Source: Azolla caroliniana (taxonomy: Eukaryota; Polypodiophyta). Taken from it: DNA of 64,000 nt. The position numbers were made by a program, and so were the translations under genes. Under the pieces are notes generated by a model. It searched no databases. It was given only the letters and a program-made list of their open reading frames with translations, and was not told the origin of the DNA. This document shows, piece by piece, positions 41,790 through 52,345 of the stretch (position 1 is the first letter of the stretch; every line of letters begins with the position of its first letter). Location of the stretch: positions 13,826,001-13,890,000 of the forward strand of contig JBHGNT010000008.1 of the NCBI GenBank assembly GCA_043228905.1, in the 5' to 3' direction.

Positions 41790-41935
41790 CTTACTTGGAG
41801 GTTCTCCAAATTGTTATCAGCGACAATATTTACACTAAGAAGATCCAGGTTCATTGAAAGAACCTGAATCTTCGTATGGAGTTGTATTTTCCGATGGGGA
41901 TCCAGTGGCCCCTAAGTTTCAAGCTCATGTTGAGA
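41790..41935 (-). pseudogene. Short exon of the minus-strand gene
   Basis: Minus-strand reading VSQHELET, stop, GPLDPHRKIQLHTKIQVL, SMNLDLLSVNIVADNNLEN, LQ followed by the splice-donor-like gtaagttaatgag. A similar word, IRNKIQ then gtagct, ends the exon before it (about 42025). In-frame GT-AG borders on both sides support spliced coding sequence. Confidence 0.45.
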
Positions 41936-42048
41936 AACCTATTCCAGATAATGCCTCATTGAGCACATTTTCATGTACAAGTTATTTATAACATGTTACA
42001 TACTAGCAAAACAATAGCTACCTGAATCTTATTTCTGATTGTTGTCAC

Positions 42049-42374
42049 TGTCACAGATGAACAATTGGACGACAAAGAGATGGGTAAGTTGATGAGATAG
42101 AGAGATGGAGAAGTTGACGACAATGAGTAAGAATATCTATTCCATGACTGGTGTTGATCTCCTTGATGTTAACAAGGGAGATCAACCCTTTTTATACATA
42201 TAGTGATGCATGATAAGCATCGTCATGCCAAGTCATACATACTATAATATCAAGCATACTGATTCTTGCATGCCAAGTCTTACATACCGAGTCTTACATA
42301 CCACTCTTTATACAAAGGTTTAAAGTCTAAAGTTTGTCTAGGAGAAATATATATATAAGGACCTAAGGCTATCA
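42049..42374 (-). repeat. 3' LTR of Chromo-2
   Basis: 326 bp, in the minus sense TGATAGCCTTAGG to CATCTGTGACA. The stop codon of the pol frame overlaps its first bases. No purine tract is visible before it. Confidence 0.85.
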
Positions 42375-43043
42375 GAGATGAAAATCATGAACCACATCTG
42401 GGGCATTGAGTAAATTTCTTGCAGCCTCCCATGTGGCCTCAGAAATGGGATAACCTTTCCACAAGACCAGATACTGGAGATTTCGTCGGCTCTTGTGCGA
42501 GTCTAGAATGGTCTCGAATTCATACTCATCCCTGATCGCCAATGCCACAAGGGGTGGCGACTCAATGCTTCTTCCTGGAATTGAGGATGGATGGTAGAGC
42601 TCAAGAAGAGATGCATGGAAGAAATTGTGAATTCGGTAGTGTGATGGAAGAGCAGAACGGAAAGCTATGGGGTTGAATTCGTCAACAATTCGGAACAGAC
42701 CCAATTTTTTGTAATCAAGTTTATTACATAGACGAGTTGTCGGAATATGCCGACGTAATAGCCAGACCATGTTGTGGACTTTAAAACTAGGTGCATCTTG
42801 CCGATGTCGATCAACCTTCTCTTTGTGTCGTTCCTGAGCAATGGAGAGTTCGAGGGATAGGTCATGGTGCACTTCTCTCATCAAACGAGCTCGTTCTTCA
42901 GCAGATGGATTCACAGAACAAGCAGGGATAGCTATGTTAAAGCGTGGGTGATACTCATAGTTTGCGAAGAAGGGTGTTACACTAGTTGATGTGTGGAGAG
43001 TATTGTTGTAGGCGACTCGGCCATTAGAAGAAATTTGATCCAA
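42375..43043 (-). pseudogene. Integrase C-terminus and chromodomain of Chromo-2
   Basis: Reads TSVTPFFANYEYHPRFNI and NMVWLLRRHIPTTRLCNKLD, then YKKLGLFRIVDEFNPIAF, a typical integrase C-terminal domain, and ends with a chromodomain: EYEFETILDSHKSRRNLQYL, VLWKGYPISEATWEAARN. The chromodomain aromatic residues Y, W and W are kept. A stop region separates it from the integrase core. Confidence 0.88.
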
Positions 43044-43686
43044 TCATCTTGTTGATACTTATCATACATCGGACATATTGCTCTAGAATCTGATTCACTC
43101 ACTCCGTTTGTCCATCTGTCTCAGGATGGAAGGCTGTCGAAAATTTGGTAGAAGTTCCAAGTGTCTAGAAGAGGCGTTTCCAGAAATGAGACATAAATTG
43201 GGGACCACGATCGGAGATAATGTCATCCAGTAAATCGTGAAGGCGCACAATATTTGTTAATAATAGATAAGTTGTTTCCATCCCTGAAATTGCCTTAGAA
43301 CATGGAATAAAGTGTGCCATCTTTGTAAATCTATCAACTACCACCAATATTGAATTGAATCCATCAATGTCTGGAAGGTCAGTGATAAAGTCTGTCGAGA
43401 TGGAAGCCCATGGCCTATTTGGATTTGGCAAAGGTTGAAGTAGACCACAGGGACGATGATGTACAGCTTTGGCGTGGGCACATGCATCACATGTTTTCAT
43501 GAATTCTTTAACAAGTTTCCAAGGTTGTGGCCACCAATAACTTCTAGATATTAACTCCAAATTGTTTGTAATGCCAAAATGTCTAGCTAGGGCATCATCA
43601 TGGCATTCCCTCACGATACGGATACTACAAGGACCATCTGGGACATACATTAAGTTGTACCAGAAAAGAAAACCATCCCGAAACAT
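43044..43686 (-). pseudogene. Integrase core of Chromo-2
   Basis: Zinc region CHDDALARHFGITNNLELI and CDACAHAKAVHHRPCG, first Asp in STDFITDLP, second in IISDRGPQF, then a stop after RLF (43165). The third catalytic Glu is present in DGQTE at about 43098-43107 but is followed directly by TGA where Arg is expected, another apparent C-to-T stop. All DDE positions are therefore visible but the frame is broken. Confidence 0.87.
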
Positions 43687-44037
43687 AAATTGGTTATGAG
43701 TATTCCGTACCTCACCTTTGGATGAGTTGTTGAGATTCTCCCTAATTTCTTATGCAAATTTGTCGGTGGCAGTATTTGTGGCTATTGCATTCAGTAATGA
43801 TTCATCCACGGCCATATAAGTTGCACAGAGTCAAAATTGATGTGGTTGTAGGAGACAATGTGATTGTTGATTGTAGGCTGCATCACTTGGCCAAATTTTG
43901 AATTCCAAACGTTGAGATAGGGCATCAGCTTTACCACGTTGGACACCAGGACAAAAAAAATTTCAAATTCGGTTCAAAATGCAAGTAGTGGTGAAGTAGA
44001 CAAGGTTCTTGTGATCAGTCACCACCTGGATACGGTG

Positions 44038-44250
44038 TTAGGTGCCCGCCAAGTAAGGACGCCATTCTTCAAAGGCGGCAATAATGGTAGAGTGTTCTTT
44101 GTCATAAATTGGGTAGTTGATCTCGGGGGCTGTGAACTTCCTAGAATAAAAGGCAACAGGATGAAGGATCCCGTTTTTATCTGATTGAGAGAGAATGGCA
44201 CCGATGGCGAAGTCAGAGGCATCAGTTTCGACTATAAATGGTTTGGTCAA
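44038..44250 (-). pseudogene. RNase H of Chromo-2
   Basis: FIVETDASDFAIGAILSQSD with the first catalytic Asp, then AFYSRKFTAPEINYPIYDKE with the catalytic Glu, then FEEWRPYLAGT. The remaining part (43687-44037) is broken by stops; it reads decayed RNase H end and linker. Confidence 0.82.
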
Positions 44251-44372
44251 ATCTGGATGAAAAAGTACCGGCGTCGAGGTAAAAGATTTCTTTAGTATCT
44301 CGAATGCTTGTTGGGTTGTTGGAGTCCCGCAAAAAGGGGAATCCTTCCAAGTGAGTGCTATAAGTGGTTATG

Positions 44373-45290
44373 CTAGTGTAGAGAATCCTTGGATGAATCG
44401 ACGATAGAAGTTGGCAAAACCCAAAAATGATTGTACATCCTTGACCTTGGTGGGGACTTACCACTCTTGAACCATTGCGACTTTCTTCTTTTCCATAGTG
44501 AAGCCATCAGATGAAATGATGTGCCTGAGGAATTCAACTGAGGTTCGATCAAATTCACTTGAAGTTTGGACAAGATAAGTCAGACGTGCTTGGTGTGCTC
44601 TATGTAGTCCTGTCATAATATAAGTATGTCGTCGAGATAGATGACCACAAATTGGTCTAGATATTCTCGGAAGATATCATTCATCATATGTTGAAAAACA
44701 ATAGGAGCGTTTGTGAGACCAAATGGCAATACCATGTATTCAAAATGCCCGTACCTGGTTCGAAATGCCGTTTTCCACTCATCTCTAGGTTTCATATGTA
44801 CCAAGTTGTAGGCGCCTCTGAGATCGATTTTGGAGAATATACGCCCAACCCAAAGTTGGTCGAGGAGTTTGGGGATTAGAGGTAGTGGATGGTGGTTTCG
44901 AATAGTGACTCAATTGAGCCCGCGATATTCAATACATAAGCATAGAGTTCCATCTTTCTTTTTGACAAATAGAGTCTGTGATCCAGCTGGAGATTTTGAG
45001 TGGTGAATGAATCCCTTTGAGATTCTCTTGAATGTATATTTTGAGGGCCTTGAGTTCAGTTTCAGATAACCCATAGATAGGGCCAAAAGGAGGACAAGCA
45101 CCATCTTGCAAGTCAATTGGACAATGGTATGGGCGATATTCAGGCAGGTGATCAACGTTTTTCTTCTCAAATACATAAGAGAAATCATTGTATTTTGATG
45201 GAAAAGAGCTACTACATAGGGTAATGTCTGGAGTGGACATGACGGCCATGTCCTTAGAATTAGACATGGATACAATTTACACCGTATCAC
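44373..45290 (-). pseudogene. Reverse transcriptase of Chromo-2
   Basis: Pieces in more than one frame: PAGSQTLFVKKKDGTLCLCI (45000), then [36 protein letters not shown] and the catalytic [11 protein letters not shown], followed by TAA/TAG-type stops at about 44612. Fingers and palm blocks are recognisable, so identity is firm, but at least three breaks exclude activity. Confidence 0.85.
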
Positions 45291-46002
45291 TTACCCGAAC
45301 AAGAGTGGAATCTGTTTTCGAGGCCGATGTGGTTGGAACTATCGAGGTTGTTTCTATTGGAGCAATCGTTGACATGGTTCTTGTTGAAGAGGAAATGGGA
45401 GCGACTGCTAACGTGGTCCTCACCGGAGCAGAAATGGGGGTTGCCCTCAAAACATGAGTGCGAGCAACTGTTGACACGGTCCTCATTGGAGCGGAGACTA
45501 GAATCAGAGCAACCATTGATGTGATCCTCACTGGAGCAGAAATGGGAGTTGTCCCAAAACATGAGTGGGAGCAACCGTTGACATGGTCCTCACCAGAGTA
45601 GGCGGCCAAACAAATGGCGGAGCATTGGCTCGAAGAAGAGTGGAAGTAATCCCTTGTGGGCGAGAATTCGAGGTGAAGTTGATGGAGCGAGATCGCCAAT
45701 CGACTATTGGATTGTGAGTCTCGAGCCATGATAACCCCAAGATGATAGGATGTCGAGGTGATGTGATGAGGTTAAAAATGATTTCTTCCTGGTGGGCTCC
45801 TATGTGGAGACTCAAGGGAATTGTTGTATGTGTGATTGCACCAAAAGAGAGCGTTCAACCATCAATCACTTCAACTGGAATCGGGACAATTATTTTGTTG
45901 CTTAGAATGTTGTGTGTCTGTGCAAACATGATGTCAATAAAGCACGACATAGCCCCAGAATCCAACAAAGCTTTTGTCTTTAGAGTGCTAGAGCCAAACT
46001 AA
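45277..46002 (-). pseudogene. Protease and repeat-bearing linker of Chromo-2
   Basis: The catalytic D-S-G-A stands at about 45951-45965 (ALLDSGAMSCFIDIMFAQ). SPRHPIILGLSWLETHNPIV (about 45750) is the second protease block. Between protease and RT lies a linker coded by imperfect tandem repeats of about 50 bp (45330-45610, words gttgacatggtcctcac and ggagcagaaatggg). Confidence 0.8.
45330..45610. repeat. Imperfect minisatellite in Chromo-2 protease-RT linker
   Basis: Four to five copies of a unit around gttgacatggtcctcaccgg and ggagcagaaatgggagttg. It gives a Ser/Thr/Val-rich peptide on the minus strand. The variable spacing points to slippage or unequal exchange. Confidence 0.7.
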
Positions 46003-46998
46003 AGAGTGACCGGAAGTGTGAAGCTTGTTGTCAAGGAAGTCGGTTGATTGGGCCCTTGACACAATTGTCGACTTTTGTGGTCCAGATGCACAACCCCTAC
46101 TGCAACTGGAAATTGGAGTTTTCCTGTTGGCAAAAAATGTTAACCACATCCACACGATGTGGTGTTCGATGGGATCCCCTTTTTGGGAAAGAACGGATCA
46201 AATGGGCAGGGCCACCACAATAGACATATAAATTGTTGGCCCGTCGATGTTGTTGTTGCACGTTAGTCAATGGTCGATAGCGAATTCAATCGATCTCCAT
46301 TGGGCAACTACAATCCATGGCGGAGTTTACGATGAAGATGAAGTGGTTGGCCAAGGTGGATGGATCCGGTGAGGACATACCTCTTGCCGGAACTCAAAGA
46401 GACGATTATCGCAGCGCACAGCTTGGGAAATAACCTCATTCAAAGATGTGGTCTCAGGAAAGTTAAGCAAAAGATTTTTTATCTCACCTCATAATCCTCA
46501 ATGGAACTGATTGAGGAGGGCTTGCCCGTACCACTCCACATAAAACGCGAGCTGATGAAAGTCAAATGCATAGATTGATGCCGCACGTTCTCCTTGTTGT
46601 AACACATATAGTTTGTTGAGTGCAGATCGCCGTTTGTCGGTCTCCCCGAAAGTTGCCTAAAATTCGGTCAGAAATGCGTGGAAGTCATTCAAGAGAGACG
46701 AAGAAGTCTCCCCTAGAGAAGCAAACCAGGCTTACGCTTGTCTTGTCAACAACGTGCCAATCCCAACTTGTCGAAAGTCCTCAAAATATCGCCAAGGTTA
46801 AAGACGAATAATAAGGCGGATTTGGTTGATGAAGCCTCTTAATCGTGACCTTGTTCCATCGAATTTTTCTAGCAAGCTGACATTAGGTTCTACAACAGAA
46901 GGGTCAATAATCAGGTGAGGTATAACCGTTGTCGCTGCATGAAGTTCTTGAACAGAGTTTTGTAACTGTGCATTCTCGTGTCAGAGTTGTAGCACCGC
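46003..46998 (-). pseudogene. Gag of Chromo-2 with ruined zinc knuckle
   Basis: From the X insertion the minus strand reads HENAQLQNSVQELHAATTVI, PHLIIDPSVVEPNVSLLE, KFDGTRSRLRGFINQIRL, the start of chromovirus Gag. Near 46225-46175 the zinc knuckle reads YVYCGGPAHLIRSF: of CX2CX4HX4C the first Cys is Tyr and the last is Phe. Stops and shifts divide the middle. Confidence 0.8.
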
Positions 46999-47115
46999 TG
47001 TCGTGTGAATCTTCACACACTATGTAAAAAAATAATAATAAATAATGAAATAAGTATTTTATATTAGCTTAATGCCTTGTTATAGAAAGATGGATGTACT
47101 CAAGAGCTTCAAATT

Positions 47116-47543
47116 TGTAAAAAGTAACGTGCGGAAGCAAGTATGAAGACCGAACAGAAGGAAGAAAACTCAGGTTAATGGAGAGCTTGAGCTCACGCAG
47201 TATACGCGGGAGAGACAGAGAGAGTGAGAGAGGAAAACACAAGAGGTATATTCAAAAAATACTCAATCTCTACTCACCACACTCTATACATATCTGTGTT
47301 CAATGAACACTTTTATACAAGTCCTAGAAGGACTGACCGAAGTATTGACAGTACTTCAATGCTCATTAAGAGCTCCTACACTAACTCCCAAATATATTCC
47401 TCACGGAATATCTTTCCTAGCGGCCTCCCGATTTACGCACCGATCCGGCCCTACCTACGCCCCGGTCTGCGTACCGGTTTACGCATTCGGCCTAACCGAT
47501 CGGTCCCAACCGATCCGGCCGATGTTGAGCTTGTCTCTCAACA
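47116..47543 (-). repeat. 3' LTR of Copia-4
   Basis: 428 bp, in the minus sense TGTTGAGAGACAAGC to ACGTTACTTTTTACA. Compared with the 5' LTR it lacks a short word near the start (about 52730-52750). The polypurine tract agcttgagggggag lies at 47544-47557. Confidence 0.92.
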
Positions 47544-48506
47544 CTCCCCCTCAAGCTCAACTTGAGGCTCTTCGAGATCTTTGGGCTCACAGCTCCGGTT
47601 CCTCCTGGCTTCACACCTCGCTCGCGCTCCACGAACTGTTCGACTCCGCGCGCTTCGACCCTTCCGGTCGGCTTGTCTGCTCATGTGGCCCTTATCAACT
47701 CTTCTACTGTTGCGGTGTTGATGCTTCTCCTGCTGCCTTTTCTTCCGCTTGGGCCTCGGTTGATTCAGCGTATCTGAATCAAACATCCGAACCGACTCGG
47801 CTACCTCCGATCGGTTTTCGCTCTCGTCCGAGTTGGCTGTCTCCAACTTGTCTTCGGTCTTCTCGCCCTCGATGGCATCATCTTCCCCATGCGTGGTTGG
47901 CTTCGGCTCTCTCCTTCGGCTGCTCCCCTTCTGTCCGCTTCCGGACTTTTCCGCGGGTCCGCCCTCGGCTTCTTCAGCCAATCCGAAATCGAACTCGACA
48001 ACCAAGTCAACCGACTCGGTGTCGCGGTCTCCACTCCTTTCCTGCTGCCTTGCTTGGTCGTCCGGGACTGTTCTCCCCCTCAAGTTTGGCACGTCGAGGT
48101 GACGCAATCCGAGCGCACCTGAGAATTGCCGCAACTTGTCCAGACCAAGAGGCTTGGTGAAGATGTCGGCAGTCTGCCGATCAGTCGGAACGTACTGAAG
48201 TTTGACTTCACCGGAAAGGACACGCTCATGGACGAAATGGTAGTGCACCTCAATATGCTTGGTCCGTGCATGGAAAACGGGGTTTTTCGCGAGCTGGATG
48301 CTGCTGAGGTTGTCACAGTAGATTGTGGTCGGATCTGACACCTCCTCTTGCAGGTCCCTAAGCAGTCGTTTCAACCATATGGCTTCGCATGTCGCAACAG
48401 CCGCTCCTCGGTACTCAGCTTCGGTGCTCGACAGTGCAACTGTCGGCTGCTTCTTACTGCTCCATGCGATCGCGGCACTCCCGAGGGAGAACGCGTATCT
48501 GGACAT
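47538..48506 (-). CDS. RNase H with long charged C-terminal extension, Copia-4
   Basis: 322 codons. The first 140 residues are copia RNase H: AIAWSSKKQPTVALSSTEAE (catalytic Glu), YCDNLSSIQLAKNPVFHART (Asp), HIEVHYHFVHERVLSGEVKL, ADIFTKPLGLDKL. The last 180 residues are not RNase H: an acidic part (EFDFGLAEEAEGGPAEKSG) then a basic part with RPKRKKRQQEKHQHRNSRR, a likely nuclear localisation or nucleic-acid-binding stretch. Copia-2 and Copia-6 have the same kind of tail in decayed form. It ends only a few bases before the polypurine tract. A stop (Trp to TAG) at about 48535 divides it from RT. Confidence 0.85.
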   Translation of the reverse strand: MSRYAFSLGSAAIAWSSKKQPTVALSSTEAEYRGAAVATCEAIWLKRLLRDLQEEVSDPTTIYCDNLSSIQLAKNPVFHARTKHIEVHYHFVHERVLSGEVKLQYVPTDRQTADIFTKPLGLDKLRQFSGALGLRHLDVPNLRGRTVPDDQARQQERSGDRDTESVDLVVEFDFGLAEEAEGGPAEKSGSGQKGSSRRREPKPTTHGEDDAIEGEKTEDKLETANSDESENRSEVAESVRMFDSDTLNQPRPKRKKRQQEKHQHRNSRRVDKGHMSRQADRKGRSARSRTVRGARARCEARRNRSCEPKDLEEPQVELEGEC

Positions 48507-49564
48507 GGATCGGCGATCGGCGGCGTTGCCAGCCTAATCAACATCGGTGTAGCCGACTAACTGCGCGGCTGCACCGGCCCGATATAGCAGTCCCCGGTCC
48601 TTAGTGCCGTTGACATACCGAAGTATGCGTTGCGCACATTGGAGGTGCTCCTCGGTAGGTCGCGCCATCAACTGACTGATGACTCCGACCGGATAACTGA
48701 GGTCGGGTTGGGTGATGGTCAAGTATATGAGGCTTCCGACAATTTGTCGGAACCTCGTCGGGTCACATACCTTTCCCGTATCAGGACGAAGCTTGACGGT
48801 TCTGTCCAGAGGAGTCGAGACGGACTTACAATTGGCCATCCCGAATTTTAAGAGCATACTCAGCACGTAATGACGTTGGCTGATCAGTATGCCTTCGGGG
48901 GTAAGGATCACGTCGATCCCGAGGAAGTAATGAAGGTCCCCTAGATCTTTCATGTTGAACGATGCCGCAAGCTGGATCTTCACGCGGTCGATTTCACCTA
49001 GGTCGGTGCCGGTGATGACCAAGTCATCAACATATAGTAAAATACTAACCAGTCCAAGTCGACCTTTTCGGATGAACAGGGAAGAGTCCGATTTTGACGT
49101 GACGAAGCCCATCCGACGCAGTTGTTGCATGATCTTCGCTTCCAGGCATGCGGGGCTTGCTTCAGTCCGTAAAGGGACTTCTTCAGTCGGGATATTGCCA
49201 AGGAGTTCGTTCCAGAGTGAAATCCGGGGGGCTGTACTATGTGCACTTGTTCCTCAAGGTCACCTTGCAGGAACGCATTCTTTACATCCATCTGATGTAA
49301 GTGCCACCCCTTCACCGCAGCTACTGTGAGCAAAACACGGACGGTCGTCATTTTCGCGACTGGCGCAAACGTCTCATCATAGTCGATGCTGTGTTTCTGC
49401 GTGTAGCCCTTTGCCACTAGCCGAGCCTTGTACTGGTTGACTGAGCCATCGGTCTTGTACTTGACCTTGTACACCCACCTACACCCGATCGGTTTTACCC
49501 CTGTTGGTGCATCAACCAGGTCCCAGGTCTCGTTCTCCGCCAATGCGTGCATCTCTTCCTCCAT
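48507..49564 (-). pseudogene. Reverse transcriptase of Copia-4
   Basis: [90 protein letters not shown], then a one-base type frameshift near 49130, then the intact catalytic [12 protein letters not shown] and IVGSLIYLTITQPDLSYPVG, to YTDVD before the stop at about 48535. Two breaks in an otherwise complete RT. Confidence 0.9.
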
Positions 49565-49600
49565 TGCGGCACACCAATTCGCGTCTTTAGTCGCTTTTGC

Positions 49601-50041
49601 CTAGCTCTCCGGCTCACGCACTTCCGCTACACGGGTCATGTACGCATAATGATGTGCCATGTACTTGTTGTATCCAAACCGCAAAACAAGATTCTTCTGG
49701 CGGGTAGATCGGCGTAATCTCACATTAGCCGATGTCGAGGCCTTCTCAGTTGACGCGGACTTCACCTTTAAAGACCCGTCACCGGTTCCCTCGGAGTCGG
49801 ACTCGCGTCGGTCTGACTCGTTCCTATCCGTGCCGGAATCTGACACCTTCTTCTTCCCGTTCTCTTTGCACGTAAGCCGTCTCCTCGACTTCCTGTGCGG
49901 GGAATGCACGACCGAGTCTCCACTACTCGCCGGCTCTTCATTGGACTGATCGTGCCGACTCTGTCGTCCAATCGGTCCACTTAAACGGAGTGAAATCGGA
50001 CTCTCTTCGCAGGTCTCGATTTCGGGCTCATCCGGAGGCAT
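49601..50041 (-). CDS. Acidic integrase-RT linker of Copia-4
   Basis: 146 codons, Ser/Glu/Arg-rich (EEPASSGDSVVHSPHRKSRR, ESDRRESDSEGTGDGSLK) ending RLRRSTRQKNLVLRFGYNKY, the usual sequence before copia RT. A frameshift near 50070 divides it from integrase and a stop at 49601 from RT. Confidence 0.75.
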   Translation of the reverse strand: MPPDEPEIETCEESPISLRLSGPIGRQSRHDQSNEEPASSGDSVVHSPHRKSRRRLTCKENGKKKVSDSGTDRNESDRRESDSEGTGDGSLKVKSASTEKASTSANVRLRRSTRQKNLVLRFGYNKYMAHHYAYMTRVAEVREPES

Positions 50042-50070
50042 CTCGGCCTCGATGACCTCATCGTCAGAAC

Positions 50071-51405
50071 TCAGATTGGAGTCGGGGGCTGGTACCAGGA
50101 CGCAGACTCGTCAAACACAACGTCACGGCTAACACGTGCTTGTTTGGTGCGAGGGTTATAGCACTTATAACCCTTCTGCTCGTCTGAGTAACCGACCAAG
50201 ATGCATTTCTCGGCCTTTGCGTCCAGCTTCCTCCTTTTCTCCTTCGGTACATGCACATACGCAATGCTACCGAACACCCTCAAGTGTCGCAAGTTCGGCT
50301 TCGTTCCGAAATATAGCTCGTGCGCCAACACTTTGTCTTCGATCTGGTTCTGGATGTATACTGCGGTCCTTACCGCCTCGGCCCAATAGAACTTGGGTAA
50401 GCTCTTCTCCTCCAGCATTGCTCGTGCCGCTTCCACAACTGACTGATTCTTCCTCTCGGCCACGCCGTTCTGCTCCGGCGTGTATCTACAACTGAATTCG
50501 CGCCGAATTCCCATTTGTTGTAGGTAACCGTTGAATTGACCAGAAAAGTACTCTTTCCCGCCATCCGACCGTAGGCACTTGATCTTTCGTCCCGTTTTCG
50601 TTTCCACGAACCCTTTGAGGTCCCGGAAACAGTCGAAGACTTCACTCTTCCTTTCAATGAGGTAGATCCACGTGTGCCGCGTGTGGTCGTCAATGAAGGA
50701 GACGAAATATCGGCTCTCGCCAAGACTAACGTTTTGTGACGGCCCCCATACATCGGAGTGTATAAGCTCGAGCTTGTTCCGGCACCGGTTTTGCTTGTTG
50801 CGGAAAGAAAGTCGGTGTTGCTTCCCGAGCTGGCAGGATTCACAAATTTGTGCCTTTCGGCCACTAAATTCGGGCAATCCGAACACTACCTGTTTCGATT
50901 GCAGGTCTTGAAGCCGCTGGTAGTTGACGTGGCCTATCCGCTTGTGCCACAAGTCGATGTCCGACTCGGATTTTTGTCCCTTCGCGAACTTTGCGGTGCC
51001 GCCGTCAGTGGAATCGAGGATGAACATCCTCCCGTCTCTGCGCCCTTGCGCAATCACACGGCCTTCTTCCTCAATGAAGCACCCGAGGTGTGTAAACCGA
51101 ACCTCCATCCCTTGGTCGACGATCTGTCCGACTGAGACCAAGTTCTTCGTGATTGTCGGAACGTGTAGTACGTTCATGAGTTTCCCTTTCTGCCCGACAT
51201 GCCTAAGGGGAACTTCTCCGACATTCGCAATCGGATGCGGAGTGTCGTCTCCAGTTGCGACTACTCCGGGTTGTATCGGTTTTTCAAGGTACGAGAACCA
51301 CTCCTTATGGCTCGTCATGTGGTTTGACGCGCTGGAGTCTACGTACCACACCTCGTCCGATCTCGGGGTGGTCCGTTTCATTGAGTTTGCTTTGTGTCTC
51401 ATCAC
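50071..51405 (-). CDS. Protease-integrase of Copia-4, 444 codons
   Basis: Protease: VWYVDSSASNHMTSHKEWFS, D-S-G changed to D-S-S. Integrase: zinc region LWHKRIGHVNYQRLQDLQ with CESCQLGK, all HHCC ligands present; core Asp in LIHSDVWGPSQ, Asp in LRSDGGKEYF, Glu in NGVAERKNQS; then SLPKFYWAEAVRTAVYIQ, the C-terminal HLRVFGSIAYVHVPKEKRR and CILVGYSDEQKGYKCYNP. The integrase looks complete and catalytically sound. The single protease change may be a recent inactivating mutation. Confidence 0.93.
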   Translation of the reverse strand: MMRHKANSMKRTTPRSDEVWYVDSSASNHMTSHKEWFSYLEKPIQPGVVATGDDTPHPIANVGEVPLRHVGQKGKLMNVLHVPTITKNLVSVGQIVDQGMEVRFTHLGCFIEEEGRVIAQGRRDGRMFILDSTDGGTAKFAKGQKSESDIDLWHKRIGHVNYQRLQDLQSKQVVFGLPEFSGRKAQICESCQLGKQHRLSFRNKQNRCRNKLELIHSDVWGPSQNVSLGESRYFVSFIDDHTRHTWIYLIERKSEVFDCFRDLKGFVETKTGRKIKCLRSDGGKEYFSGQFNGYLQQMGIRREFSCRYTPEQNGVAERKNQSVVEAARAMLEEKSLPKFYWAEAVRTAVYIQNQIEDKVLAHELYFGTKPNLRHLRVFGSIAYVHVPKEKRRKLDAKAEKCILVGYSDEQKGYKCYNPRTKQARVSRDVVFDESASWYQPPTPI

Positions 51406-52273
51406 GAAGGTAGACCCTTCTCCGGCTCTCCCGGAGTCTTCGGTGTAGTGCGATTGCTGCCAATTTCCCTTGTCAGTATGTCCGGAGCCATTTCCGGGAC
51501 CGGTTCTCTCCGAATCGGTGCGCTTCTTCCAGCACTCACTTTCCTTGTGGCCTTTCTTGCCACAGTACCAGCACTCCGCGATGGCCTTCCCTTGCCGGTT
51601 CTCATCGCTTTGACTCCCCCTGTTTCCGGAGGGTTCGGAGTTGCTGTCGGCATCACTTCGGTGCCTTCTTTCATTGTGCGCCTACTCGCATCATCCTCCA
51701 CGTCCATGGGGCCTATCTCCCTTCGTGTACAGCATTTTGTTGTCGGTGTGCGTGCTTGTAGACGCACCCGCGTGGTTCTCCTCTACCAGGAGCATTGATT
51801 GTAAGTCGAAAAAGGACAACGTATTCTCCCGGGTACACACAGCCGTTCGGAACGCTCCGAACTTCGACGCCAAACCTCCAAGACAGATCTGGACCATCTC
51901 GCTCTCCTCGATGTTCACCTCTATGGAGGCGAGGGAGTCGCAGATATCCTTGATCTTCGAGGTATAGTCCGCCACCGACAAGTCGCGTTGTCTTCAGATT
52001 TTCCCATGCACCCTTCGGCGTCTTTGCATCTTGAACATAGCTCAATAGCTGTTCACCCACACACGACGCGAAGCAGTATAATACCCTGCTCGCCGATTGC
52101 TCCCACGACGGGAAGTCTCTGTGTGTCGATTCGGGTGCCGCATCATTAGCTCCTTCGACATAACTCCAGTAGTCGTGCCCGAGCAGGTACTGGTGTATCT
52201 TGTAGGACCAAGACGCGTAGTTGGTTCTGTCGAGCTTCTCTGTTAGAAGCGAGCTCGCCATGCCTCTATCCAT
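51406..52273 (-). pseudogene. Gag of Copia-4 with knuckle and internal deletion
   Basis: Starts MDRGMASSLLTEKLDRTNYA (52273) and is capsid-like to DAKTPKGAWENLKTT. There about 75-80 bases present in Copia-2 are missing (LQLRQELNNIRQRD region) and the frame shifts; it goes on in another frame as LSVADYTSKIKDICDSLASI to RPHGRGG (51691). The CCHC knuckle CWYCGKKGHKESEC (about 51590-51545) is intact. Confidence 0.87.
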
Positions 52274-52333
52274 CGTTCTTCTTGTTCTTCTTCGTCAAGC
52301 TGTGTCAGCTGCAGAGAGGTTCTCAACCCTCGC

Positions 52334-52345
52334 GCTCTGATACCA
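52334..52345 (-). promoter_or_regulatory. Primer binding site of Copia-4
   Basis: In the minus sense tggtatcagagc directly after the 5' LTR, the initiator-Met tRNA site, unmutated. Confidence 0.92.

Noticed and set aside
47303-48160. 285-codon plus-strand frame over the Copia-4 LTR and RNase H
   Set aside because: Starts in the LTR and runs antisense to RNase H; no family resemblance.
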